DNA from: CAIPAT01 sp041665605
GTDB lineage: Bacteria; Verrucomicrobiota; Lentisphaeria; Victivallales; Victivallaceae
NCBI GenBank assembly: GCA_041665605.1
Contig: JBAYIO010000008.1
Coordinates: forward strand, 1 to 64,000
DNA length: 64,000 nucleotides
Direction: 5' to 3'
The notes beneath the pieces were generated by a model. The model made no database searches and was not told the DNA's origin. It saw only the letters and a program-made list of their open reading frames with translations. The position numbers and the translations under genes are program-made. This document shows, one piece after another, positions 50,578 to 58,199 of the stretch. Within the stretch, counting starts at the first letter, position 1. Every line of letters begins with the position of its first letter.

Positions 50578-50647
50578 AATGTAACTTTAACCCGTCCGGC
50601 GGGTCCGCCAGGTCCGACCCGCCAGACACTTAACTGGAGGTTTTTGA

Positions 50648-51439
50648 ATGATCAAACGAATCTACAACCTGAAACTGTCGCCCACCGTCGGCCGCATCCC
50701 GTTCATGGTTCCGCGCCATATCGACATGGCGAATGTGCCCGACACCGATGTGTCGAAAGACATTCCCTACACGCTGGACCAGGGACAGGAGGGCAGTTGC
50801 GTCTTTCACGCCTGCGGCGTGGCCATGTGCCATGTGGACTGCAAACTCCACCCGGCCACCGGGTTCATCAAGCCCGCCATCAACGCCCCGTACTACCAGT
50901 ACCGGAAGAAACACAACTGCGTCAATCAGGACACCGGGGCCTCCGGCTACGAATACTGCCAGATCGTCCGGGAATACGGCCTCGGACCGGCGTCGCTGAA
51001 CCCCTACGGCCCGGCCACGTTCAAAACCCCGCCGTCCGCCGCCTACATGAAAGCGGCGATCCAGAACCAGCTTCTGGAGTTCCAGCAGATTCCCGTGACG
51101 GATAAGGCCGGGGCCATCGCCACCATGCGCGCCGCGCTGCATGCCAACGGCTTCGGCCTGCCCATCGGCATCCAGGTGCCGGCGGATTTTGAGTCGGACG
51201 CCGTCGCCCGCACCGGACTCTATATGAAGTCAAATTTCAAAAATATCCAGGGCGGCCACGAAGTCTATTACGTGGGATCTTACCATAATGTGCCGGAACC
51301 CTATGAACTCCTGCTGAACTCCTGGGGCGATCAGTGGGGCTGCAAAGGCCTGAACGGCCTGCGCGGCTTCGTCAAAGTATCGACCGCCGTGCTGATGCGC
51401 ATCCTGCTCGAAGCCAACGTCCTGACCAAAACTGAATAA
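50648..51439 (+). CDS. Papain-like (C1 family) cysteine protease, phage-encoded
   Basis: A 263-residue protein with the complete C1 catalytic set: LDQGQEGSCVFHACG (oxyanion Gln and catalytic Cys), GGHEVYYVGSYH (His) and LLNSWGDQWGCKG (Asn). No signal peptide is visible. It lies among genes in the position of a lysis cassette, where an endolysin would be expected, and no peptidoglycan hydrolase was recognised anywhere in the prophage. It may cleave a host envelope protein or peptide bridge, mature a virion protein, or counter a defence. Substrate unknown. Confidence 0.7.
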   Translation: MIKRIYNLKLSPTVGRIPFMVPRHIDMANVPDTDVSKDIPYTLDQGQEGSCVFHACGVAMCHVDCKLHPATGFIKPAINAPYYQYRKKHNCVNQDTGASGYEYCQIVREYGLGPASLNPYGPATFKTPPSAAYMKAAIQNQLLEFQQIPVTDKAGAIATMRAALHANGFGLPIGIQVPADFESDAVARTGLYMKSNFKNIQGGHEVYYVGSYHNVPEPYELLLNSWGDQWGCKGLNGLRGFVKVSTAVLMRILLEANVLTKTE

Positions 51440-51508
51440 ACAAGGTGTCAAGCAAGAAAAGCTAGACAAGTTGAAAGTTTAAAACAAAAGTAAAAAAGGA
51501 AAACCAAA

Positions 51509-52075
51509 ATGAAAAACAAGTTCTCTGAAATGGGTTGCGACCGTCTCCTCGCCCTGCTCTTTATCATGCTGTTTATCTGCATCATCTGCGCGGGGTGTCT
51601 GACCAACACCAAAAACAATACCACCACTACCAATTACGACCCGACCGGGCAGATTGTCCGCAATGTCGTCAAGAATGAACAGGAATCATATTTCGTCTCC
51701 ACTTATAAGTTTCTGAGCTATGAGATCAATGTCTATGCCCTGGCCGCCAGCATGTACGATCCGACGACCGGCAACTTTTCACCATATTTAAAGTTGGGTA
51801 TTTTTAAGGAAAAATATAAAAGCTTTCCCGTGGTGCCGGGTCAGAGCTTCGGTTCGATTGATGAAGAGTATAATTCCGACTGGTGGAGCTGGACTACGTT
51901 CTTCACCGGCACGCAGAACAGTTCAACCAGTCTGATCAGCCGGAACATTGTCTATATCGGCACCGTGCCGGACGGCAAAAAAGAACTGTCCGTCACTACT
52001 GGTTCGGGTGTGGGCCTGACCATTGACAAGCACGGCGTCACCATTCCGAATAACACAAAAATCGAACTGAAATAA
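51509..52075 (+). CDS. Putative lipoprotein, late region
   Basis: A 188-residue protein with a hydrophobic N-terminus (LLALLFIMLFICIICAGC); ICAGC is a plausible lipobox with Cys29 as the lipidated residue. An Asn/Thr-rich linker and a strand-rich domain follow. Phage lipoproteins in such positions are often spanin-like lysis factors or superinfection-exclusion proteins that block receptors. The choice cannot be made from the sequence. Confidence 0.5.
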   Translation: MKNKFSEMGCDRLLALLFIMLFICIICAGCLTNTKNNTTTTNYDPTGQIVRNVVKNEQESYFVSTYKFLSYEINVYALAASMYDPTTGNFSPYLKLGIFKEKYKSFPVVPGQSFGSIDEEYNSDWWSWTTFFTGTQNSSTSLISRNIVYIGTVPDGKKELSVTTGSGVGLTIDKHGVTIPNNTKIELK

Positions 52076-52107
52076 CCCGGTGCTCAGGCGGTCGATTCTC
52101 GGGCTGT

Positions 52108-52140
52108 TCATTCTGACTCCTGACTGCTGACTCCTGACTT
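52108..52140 (-). repeat. 7-nt repeat (GTCAGGA) in inverted orientation
   Basis: TTCTGACTCCTGACTGCTGA and following units are the complement of the GTCAGGA blocks elsewhere in the prophage. Confidence 0.85.
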
Positions 52141-52161
52141 CTATAAATAAGGATTCCCCCC

Positions 52162-53217
52162 ATGCCGCCACTCGAACACGTCAACCCCGGACAGAAACTC
52201 CGCATCCCCGCCGCCACCTTCAACAGCATGGTGGACGCCGCGAAAGACTTCGAAGCGCGGCAGTCGCGCACCGGCGGCGGGGCGAAAACTTACCGTTCCA
52301 TCAACCCTGCATTTGTGCTGCTGTCCAATCCGGACGGCGGCAGCTTTGAACGCTTCCGCGCCGCCGCGCTGGCCGCTCCCGCCATCCCCCCGGATGACCG
52401 CGAGGAGGGCGGCGGCCTCGGCGTATTTTTTGACGCCCCGAATTTCGCGGCGGCGCTGCCGGCGGGAACCCTGACCGAACAGATCGCCGTGCTGGACGAA
52501 CCGTCCGGCGCGGGCGATACCGCCACCCTCAGCCGCGCCGTTGTCGCCGGCTGCTGCCCCTGCCGCATCAAAGTCACCGACGAAACCGCGCAGTATGCCC
52601 GGACCGATGCCGGACAGACTTACCTGGTCACCGCCGCCGCCGGACAGTTCCGCATCCTGTGGAAGGAAGCCGATGACGCGCCCGACGGCCTCCGCTGGGC
52701 CTACGGCATAGTCAACGCGGTCCCGGCGGAACCCGGCTATACCGGATATTTCAAGGGCGTGGATGTCTCAACCATCGCCGGGATGAAAATATCCGTCATT
52801 GACGGCTACAGCGCGGATGAGGAGTTGTGCGGCTATGTGTACATCGACCAGTATTACCCGGTGTATAAAACGGATTTGAATGTCACCATGTCCGGCTATG
52901 CGGTGCTGACCATTGACACCACGGACGGCGAGATTGTCAAAACTGTCACCTTTGAACACAGCTTTGATTTCAATGCCGCGCCGCAGCCCGACACGCTGTC
53001 CATTCCGCTGCTGTTCGTGCTGGTCAACACCGAAGGCACCGAACCGTTCATCCAGGAGATTCAGCAGCTACAGCACGGCATCCCGTTCCTCTATCTGCTG
53101 AAATTCCCGTCGCTGGTGCAGGACTATGACGAAGAGAAGATTCTCGTCATGGTTATGGATCACGGCGTCTACAAGTGGGTGGAGGCCGGCAGTTGCGATG
53201 AATCGCCGTCCGCCTGA
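52162..53217 (+). CDS. Large late structural or surface protein, unassigned
   Basis: A 351-residue protein beginning MPPLEHVNPGQKLRIPAATFNSMVDAAKDFEAR, a pattern seen in phage structural proteins near fibre genes. The rest is strand-rich. A leading AAGGATTCCCCCC serves as the leader. It likely belongs to the virion's surface apparatus. No domain recognised. Confidence 0.45.
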   Translation: MPPLEHVNPGQKLRIPAATFNSMVDAAKDFEARQSRTGGGAKTYRSINPAFVLLSNPDGGSFERFRAAALAAPAIPPDDREEGGGLGVFFDAPNFAAALPAGTLTEQIAVLDEPSGAGDTATLSRAVVAGCCPCRIKVTDETAQYARTDAGQTYLVTAAAGQFRILWKEADDAPDGLRWAYGIVNAVPAEPGYTGYFKGVDVSTIAGMKISVIDGYSADEELCGYVYIDQYYPVYKTDLNVTMSGYAVLTIDTTDGEIVKTVTFEHSFDFNAAPQPDTLSIPLLFVLVNTEGTEPFIQEIQQLQHGIPFLYLLKFPSLVQDYDEEKILVMVMDHGVYKWVEAGSCDESPSA

Positions 53218-53220
53218 CCC

Positions 53221-53266
53221 GTTTAACCCGTCCGACCCGTCCGGACTGTCCGGCTCGTCAGACCTT
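53221..53266 (+). repeat. 9-nt repeat (GTCCGACCC)
   Basis: Five units of GTCCGxCxx fill the spacer between two large surface-protein genes. Confidence 0.8.
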
Positions 53267-53283
53267 TTTTAAGGATTCCCGCT

Positions 53284-54552
53284 GTGCAAAAATTCTGGTT
53301 CAAAAACAGCAAACTGATCTTCACCTCCGGACAGCCCGTCGAGTGTGATCATTGCCCGTGCGGCTGCGGCTATGTCAATATCACCGGCATGGCCGGTTCG
53401 CTCGCATGGGGCAACGGCCTGTATGCTGTTTCCCGGCAGTTGGTTTATTATTTTGAAACTTCCAAATACGTCTATTTTCTCGGGCGCAATGCCGACAACA
53501 CCCGGATCATCCGCGTTTCAATCTACCCCGAACTGGTGGAGGGGGAATGCCTGGGCGTTAATTTTGTCATTCAGATTTATGCGGCGCCGTGGCCGGAACA
53601 GTGGAACACCGTGCCCGTGCTGCCGGAAGGCTATCCGGTCACCAACTTTTTGAACCTGTATTATGAATATTCCGACGCTCTGATTCCGGACTGCGTTGAA
53701 CATACCGCGGTTAATTTCCGCGAACCCAACTATAATTTAGGCGTGAGCGGACGGGATCTGGAATTCACCAGTTATCCGGCGGCGGAGATTGCCGGCATTC
53801 TGACTAAGTACAAGCTTAACTGCGGACCTTGCGCGATGGATAATTTATGCGACCGGGACAACAGCCCCAGCACGTCCGGCAGTGCGTCCGGCTCATCCAG
53901 CACGTCCGGTTCCGGCAGCACCCCCAGCCCCAGCGGCCCGAGTCCGTCGCCGCAACCCAGTCCCAGCCCGCAGCCGTCGCCGCAGCCGAGCCCGAGCAAT
54001 CCCAGTCCGCAGCCGAGCCCGTCGCCGTCACCGAGTACCAGCCCGCAGCCGTCGCCGAGCTCCAGCGCCAGCCCGTCCGGATCGCCCAGCCCCTCGCCCA
54101 GCCCGAGCCCCAGCCCGGATTTTGTGCCCGGCTATTATGTGCTGGCGATGACCGTTTACCGGCCGTGCGGGATTCAGTACGCCGAATGTCCGGACCAGAT
54201 GTCCATGTCCACCAGTTATTCGAACTGGGAAGTCCGCGACAACTACACCTACGGACCGGGCTATCTGTCCGAAGCGCCGGCCGGCGGACTGTCCTGGTGG
54301 CAGGGCGAAACTCCCGGACAGCAGTGGAACACCAGCACCTTTGCCGCCTATCACTATTTCGGACCTTACGCCACGCTGGAAGATGCTCAGGACTTCTCGG
54401 CCACCATCACCGGCGAATACAATAAAGGTCTGGATTTCCCCTGCTATGAAATAATTGTCGAGAACGGCTGGGGATGGCGCGACGAGTTCACGCTGCCCGC
54501 CGCCGTCGTCGGACCGCCCGGACCGCTGCCCGACTATCCCTGTCCGTCTTAA
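53284..54552 (+). CDS. Late surface protein with a roughly 90-residue Ser/Pro linker
   Basis: A 422-residue protein starting with GTG. An N-terminal domain (about 1-195) with a cysteine-rich start (CDHCPCGCG) is joined to a C-terminal domain (about 285-422, DFVPGYYVLAMTVYRPCGIQYAE...) by a linker of repeating SPSPQPSPSP and SGSGS units. The linker is repetitive at the DNA level and probably varies by slippage. Two globular domains on a flexible stalk suggest a surface-exposed adhesin or head/tail fibre. Confidence 0.5.
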   Translation: MQKFWFKNSKLIFTSGQPVECDHCPCGCGYVNITGMAGSLAWGNGLYAVSRQLVYYFETSKYVYFLGRNADNTRIIRVSIYPELVEGECLGVNFVIQIYAAPWPEQWNTVPVLPEGYPVTNFLNLYYEYSDALIPDCVEHTAVNFREPNYNLGVSGRDLEFTSYPAAEIAGILTKYKLNCGPCAMDNLCDRDNSPSTSGSASGSSSTSGSGSTPSPSGPSPSPQPSPSPQPSPQPSPSNPSPQPSPSPSPSTSPQPSPSSSASPSGSPSPSPSPSPSPDFVPGYYVLAMTVYRPCGIQYAECPDQMSMSTSYSNWEVRDNYTYGPGYLSEAPAGGLSWWQGETPGQQWNTSTFAAYHYFGPYATLEDAQDFSATITGEYNKGLDFPCYEIIVENGWGWRDEFTLPAAVVGPPGPLPDYPCPS

Positions 54553-54572
54553 ATTCAAGGAGAATATATATT

Positions 54573-56705
54573 ATGGAACGTGAAGAAATCGTCGCCCGAC
54601 ACGCCAAAGCACATAAAATGACCCTGGCGGAGTCCGCCGCGCATCTGCCGCCGCAGCAGACCATGTCCTGCCCTGCCTGCTGCCGCAAACATCTCGCCTG
54701 CGCCCTGGAATACGCCGAGGAGATCATGTGCGGACACGGCGCGGATAAATCTCCATTCGACATCGATCACCGCCCGGATCTAGCCAAGCATGTCTGCGCC
54801 GCCGAGGAACACGCCCGCGCCATCGACCGGCGCGCGGCGGCAACGCTGCGCACATTGCGCCACGATCTCGACGCCCGCGCCTGGCAGCCGGACCCGCGCG
54901 ATCTGGACGCCCTGCGCCGCCTCTGGCTGGACACCCTGGCCCCCGCTTTGCCCGGTCCGGCCAGTCTGCCCGGTCCGGCCAGTCCGACTCCGCTTACCGC
55001 CCCCCGCAAACCCTGCGGCACCTGCGGCAGCCGCCCCGCCCCCCGGCCTGTTCCCGCTTTGAGTGCTCCGACCCTCCCGGCTGCTTCCCCGGCTGCTGCT
55101 CTGCCCGGTCACCATTCACCAGTCACCATTCACCATTCACCATTCACCATTCACCATTCACCATTCACCATTCACCAGTCACCAGTCACCATTCACCAGT
55201 CACCAGTCACCCGCTTCGACGTAGTCGTGCCTTTAGCCGACACCACCGCCGCCGCGAAAGACGCCCCCGAGCTGCGCTACGCCCTGCGCTCCGCCGCGCA
55301 AAACCTCACCGGACTCGGCCGCATCTTCATTATTTCAAAAACCTTCCCCGCCTGGCTCGACCCGGCGCACATCGTCCACGTCCCCTGCGCCGACCGCGCC
55401 GGATGGAAAGACTTCAACCTGATCAAAAAAGTTCTCGCCGCCTGTGAAGCCGGGGTCTCTGAACAGTTCGTCTTCTGGTCCGATGACCAGTTCCTGCTGC
55501 AGCCGGCGGACGCTTCGACACTGCTCCCGGTCGCCGAAGGCAATGCCGGCGAATGGACCGAGGAGACCTGGCAGGCCAAATTCAACGCCAAACCGTCCAC
55601 CACCTGGTGGCACCGCCTGCACAACACCGTCAAACTGCTCCAGTCCAGAGACAAAACCGCCTGGAACTTCGACAGCCATCACCCGACGCTCTACCGCCGC
55701 GACCAGTTTAAACAGATCATGCGCGAGCTGGATATCCTGAATGAATCGCGGCATCCCGCGGACGGCTACACCATCAACTCTCTGTACTGCAACATGGCCG
55801 GCTGCACCCCCGCCCCGCCCCGCGCCCTGGTCCGCTGCGCAAACTGTCTCCCGCAATCCGGCACCGTCTTCTGGAACGTCAACGAGCCCAAAGCCTGGCC
55901 AGCCGCCGAAAAACATCTCACAACCATTTTCCCGCTCCCGGCAAAATGGGAATCGGTTTCAGTCCCGACCAGTCTGCCCCGTCCAGCCAGTCCGGTCCCG
56001 GTTTCCGCTCTCACCTGCACCGGTGATCGTCCGGTGCAATTCGGCATCTGCCTGAAAATCATGGAGCGCATGAATCCGCGCCCGGCGCAATGGCTGATCG
56101 TTGACGACGGCAAAACTCCGATCGCTCCGGAACTTATTCCGGACTGGGCCGAATACGTCCGCCGCGAACCGTTGCCAGCCGACCCGCCGATGACGCTGGC
56201 TAAAAATATTCTTGCCGGATTTGAGCATCTAAAACATGATACAGTAGCCTTCATCGAGGATGATGACTGGTATCCGCCATCATATCTGGCGGAACAATTG
56301 AAAGAGGCAAAGGGATATGAAGCCAGCGGCGCAATGGTAAGACATTATTTTCAACTGGTTAAAAATGCTTATGCCATATTTAATCGTAATTTTGCAATCA
56401 CTGCTTCATTATTTTTAAATTCTGCATCAGCCATTAATACCTATAAACAGGTTTGTGTTAATCAGCCCGACGGCAATGGTCTTGATGTTTTGTTCTGGCA
56501 GCGTTTTTCCGGGAAAAAATATCTGCACTCCAATATCTCGGCCACATCGGTCGGTATTAAAGACTGGCCATGCGGACGCGGTCCGGGATTTGCCCCGACT
56601 CATCAATCATCCAAAGGCTTTACCGCCGATGCCGCGCGCATTTTTTTGAAAAAATGGCTGCAGGAAAATGAAGCATTATGGTATTTAGAGGAGAATCTTA
56701 AATGA
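54573..56705 (+). CDS. Two-domain glycosyltransferase (Stealth-like plus GT2-like)
   Basis: A 710-residue protein. An N-terminal region with Cys pairs (CPACCRKH) and a Pro-rich linker leads to HSPVTIHHSPFTIHHSPFT, the translation of a 7-nt repeat. The first catalytic-looking domain (about 225-430) has FDVVVPLADTT, ELRYALRSAAQNLTGLGRIFII and EQFVFWSDDQFLL, like the CR2 region of Stealth phosphotransferases. The second (about 490-700) has QWLIVDDGKTPI and TVAFIEDDDWYPP, a GT-A core. Composition changes from GC-rich to AT-rich inside the second domain (about 56,220). Probably modifies lysogen or virion surface glycans. Confidence 0.65.
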   Translation: MEREEIVARHAKAHKMTLAESAAHLPPQQTMSCPACCRKHLACALEYAEEIMCGHGADKSPFDIDHRPDLAKHVCAAEEHARAIDRRAAATLRTLRHDLDARAWQPDPRDLDALRRLWLDTLAPALPGPASLPGPASPTPLTAPRKPCGTCGSRPAPRPVPALSAPTLPAASPAAALPGHHSPVTIHHSPFTIHHSPFTIHQSPVTIHQSPVTRFDVVVPLADTTAAAKDAPELRYALRSAAQNLTGLGRIFIISKTFPAWLDPAHIVHVPCADRAGWKDFNLIKKVLAACEAGVSEQFVFWSDDQFLLQPADASTLLPVAEGNAGEWTEETWQAKFNAKPSTTWWHRLHNTVKLLQSRDKTAWNFDSHHPTLYRRDQFKQIMRELDILNESRHPADGYTINSLYCNMAGCTPAPPRALVRCANCLPQSGTVFWNVNEPKAWPAAEKHLTTIFPLPAKWESVSVPTSLPRPASPVPVSALTCTGDRPVQFGICLKIMERMNPRPAQWLIVDDGKTPIAPELIPDWAEYVRREPLPADPPMTLAKNILAGFEHLKHDTVAFIEDDDWYPPSYLAEQLKEAKGYEASGAMVRHYFQLVKNAYAIFNRNFAITASLFLNSASAINTYKQVCVNQPDGNGLDVLFWQRFSGKKYLHSNISATSVGIKDWPCGRGPGFAPTHQSSKGFTADAARIFLKKWLQENEALWYLEENLK
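55108..55209 (+). repeat. 7-nt tandem repeat (ACCATTC/ACCAGTC) inside the glycosyltransferase gene
   Basis: About fourteen units read in frame as HHSPVTIHHSPF repeats. Because 7 is not a multiple of 3, three units restore the frame, so length changes of 21 nt are tolerated. Confidence 0.9.
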
Positions 56706-57382
56706 ACTTCATTATTCGAGCCCCGCATTATCGTAACTCATCCGCCGGCATTCGCGTGCTGCACCGCCTGGCGGAACTGCTTAATCAGGCCGGCTATAAT
56801 GCCATATGTACTAAGCAGTGCCAGAAAATCAAAGGCGATACAATTGTTATCTATCCGGAAATTACCAGAGGCAATCCGTTTAAAGCAAAATATATAGTCC
56901 GTTATATCCTGAATGCACCCGGCAGACTAGGCGGTCCTTCGTCCTTTGCAAAAAGTGATCTACTGGTTGCTTATTCACCCGATCTGTCCGGATATGCTCA
57001 GGGTGAAATATTGACTGTTAATGTAATCGAAGATTTTTTCTGTTATAACGGAGAAACAAAAAGCCTTGATTATTTTTACAAGGGGAAAGGCATTAATACC
57101 GAACATCCGGCAATACAGGGACTGGCTGAGATTACTCCGCAATGGCCGGCAAGCCGCCTGGAACTGTCCGATATTCTTAAAAAGACCAGGACGCTATATA
57201 CCTATGATAACTATACATGCTTAATCAGCGAAGCTATTCGCTGCGGTTGCAACGTAATGTATGTCCATCCGGATCACAATATTAATCCCGTTCAGCTTTT
57301 CGATGGCGATCTGGATTATTCGAAAGAGTCGGATCAGGTAAGGCGCTTAATTCAGCGTTGTTTAAAACTTATTAATCATTAA
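56702..57382 (+). CDS. GT-B-like glycosyltransferase
   Basis: A 226-residue protein overlapping the previous stop (ATGA). MNFIIRAPHYRNSSAGIRVLHRLAELLNQAGYNA is a GT4-like N-terminal half; the end (TRTLYTYDNYTCLISEAIRCGCNVMYV) has the donor-site Glu. It is shorter than a full GT-B enzyme. AT-rich like the neighbouring end of the two-domain gene, so both may have come together as a surface-modification cassette. Confidence 0.6.
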   Translation: MNFIIRAPHYRNSSAGIRVLHRLAELLNQAGYNAICTKQCQKIKGDTIVIYPEITRGNPFKAKYIVRYILNAPGRLGGPSSFAKSDLLVAYSPDLSGYAQGEILTVNVIEDFFCYNGETKSLDYFYKGKGINTEHPAIQGLAEITPQWPASRLELSDILKKTRTLYTYDNYTCLISEAIRCGCNVMYVHPDHNINPVQLFDGDLDYSKESDQVRRLIQRCLKLINH

Positions 57383-57394
57383 AATGGTATCATC

Positions 57395-57541
57395 ATGCCC
57401 AAATGCGGACAAAAAACCGAAGTATACAGCCGGGTATGCGGCTACTTCCGCCCGGTAGCCAACTGGAACAAAGGCAAAAAGGAAGAGTTCAAAGACCGCA
57501 AAACCTACGCCGTCCCGCCGGCGTCCCCGCCCAAAAAGTAA
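57395..57541 (+). CDS. 48-residue stand-alone glycyl radical domain, NrdD C-terminus-like
   Basis: The frame MPKCGQKTEVYSRVCGYFRP continues VANWNKGKKEEFKDRKTY and ends 53 bp before attR. It matches only the very end of anaerobic ribonucleotide reductases (NrdD), where RVCGY carries the radical-bearing Gly and a KxG-EEF-RK region follows. The zinc site of NrdD is reduced to one KCG. No NrdD or activase is in the window. By analogy with YfiD/GrcA, which replaces the damaged glycyl domain of pyruvate formate-lyase, it may be a spare part for host NrdD. It is too short for many gene finders. Confidence 0.6.
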   Translation: MPKCGQKTEVYSRVCGYFRPVANWNKGKKEEFKDRKTYAVPPASPPKK

Positions 57542-57593
57542 TTTTATGCAACCCTGAACCTCAAATTTAACAATTCTAATAAGTACTGTATGG

Positions 57594-57604
57594 GGAGCCA
57601 TTTT
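57594..57604 (+). repeat. attR core
   Basis: GGAGCCATTTT, identical to the end of tRNA-Asn at 10,392. A run of T follows, as expected for the original tRNA terminator. Confidence 0.65.
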
Positions 57605-57785
57605 TTTTTGCCAGCTCCCATAATCCGCCGGACAGAACACAGCTTTTATTGAAATCGCACCCATGGAGCTTATTACAATCGCGCAACATAAACTTGTTTT
57701 AGAGCAATCCCGAGTTATATTTCCTAGTCTTAATAACATTATCAGGAAATGAATTTACGTAAGTGATGAAAAGGCACGAATAAAG

Positions 57786-58184
57786 ATGAGTCTTAAAGAT
57801 TATATTTTCAGAAAACCAGCAGAATTTGCGATAGACTATACCGAAATAGAAGGCCTGTGCCATATTGTTTACCCCAAAGGGCATTTTGATGCCGCGGTAT
57901 CCGGAACCGCCGAAAAAACAATAATAGAAATAGTCGAAAAAACTAACAGTCTTATTTTTAATCTGAACAACCTGGAATACGTCAGCAGCGCAGGTTTGCG
58001 CGTATTTCTCGTAGTCGCAAAGAAAATGAAAGTAAAAAATTGCCCGCTGCATTTCTGCTGTCTCAATCCAAACGTCAGGCAGGTATTCGAAATCAGCAAT
58101 TTTCATACGATTCTCGAAATACATGATTCTGAAAATGAAGCGCTGGATAAAATAAAGCTTAAAACGAAAAAAGACAGTCAGTAA
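57786..58184 (+). CDS. STAS-domain protein (anti-sigma factor antagonist-like)
   Basis: A 132-residue protein with IIFNLNNLEYVSSAGLRVFLVVAKKM-type sequence (LIFNLNNLEYVSSAGLRVF), in which the Ser of SSAGL is the usual phosphorylation site. STAS proteins bind anti-sigma kinases or control partner switching. No kinase or phosphatase partner is adjacent. First host gene right of the prophage. Confidence 0.8.
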   Translation: MSLKDYIFRKPAEFAIDYTEIEGLCHIVYPKGHFDAAVSGTAEKTIIEIVEKTNSLIFNLNNLEYVSSAGLRVFLVVAKKMKVKNCPLHFCCLNPNVRQVFEISNFHTILEIHDSENEALDKIKLKTKKDSQ

Positions 58185-58199
58185 CGGTGGCGCTTTAAA

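Larger units (their letters stand above)
10392..57604. mobile_element. Integrated tailed-phage prophage, about 47 kb
   Basis: The boundaries are the 11-bp direct repeat GGAGCCATTTT at 10,392-10,402 (end of tRNA-Asn) and 57,594-57,604. Between them are a recombinase next to the left end, a repressor with divergent promoters, early DNA-metabolism genes, terminase, portal, protease, capsid, tail tube, tape measure, fibres and late surface genes in normal phage order. Base composition is more GC-rich than the flanks. The long-tail gene set with a lambda-family portal, a gpT-like capsid and a TP901-type tape measure indicates a siphovirus. All structural modules seem present, so it may be inducible. 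Confidence 0.9.
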
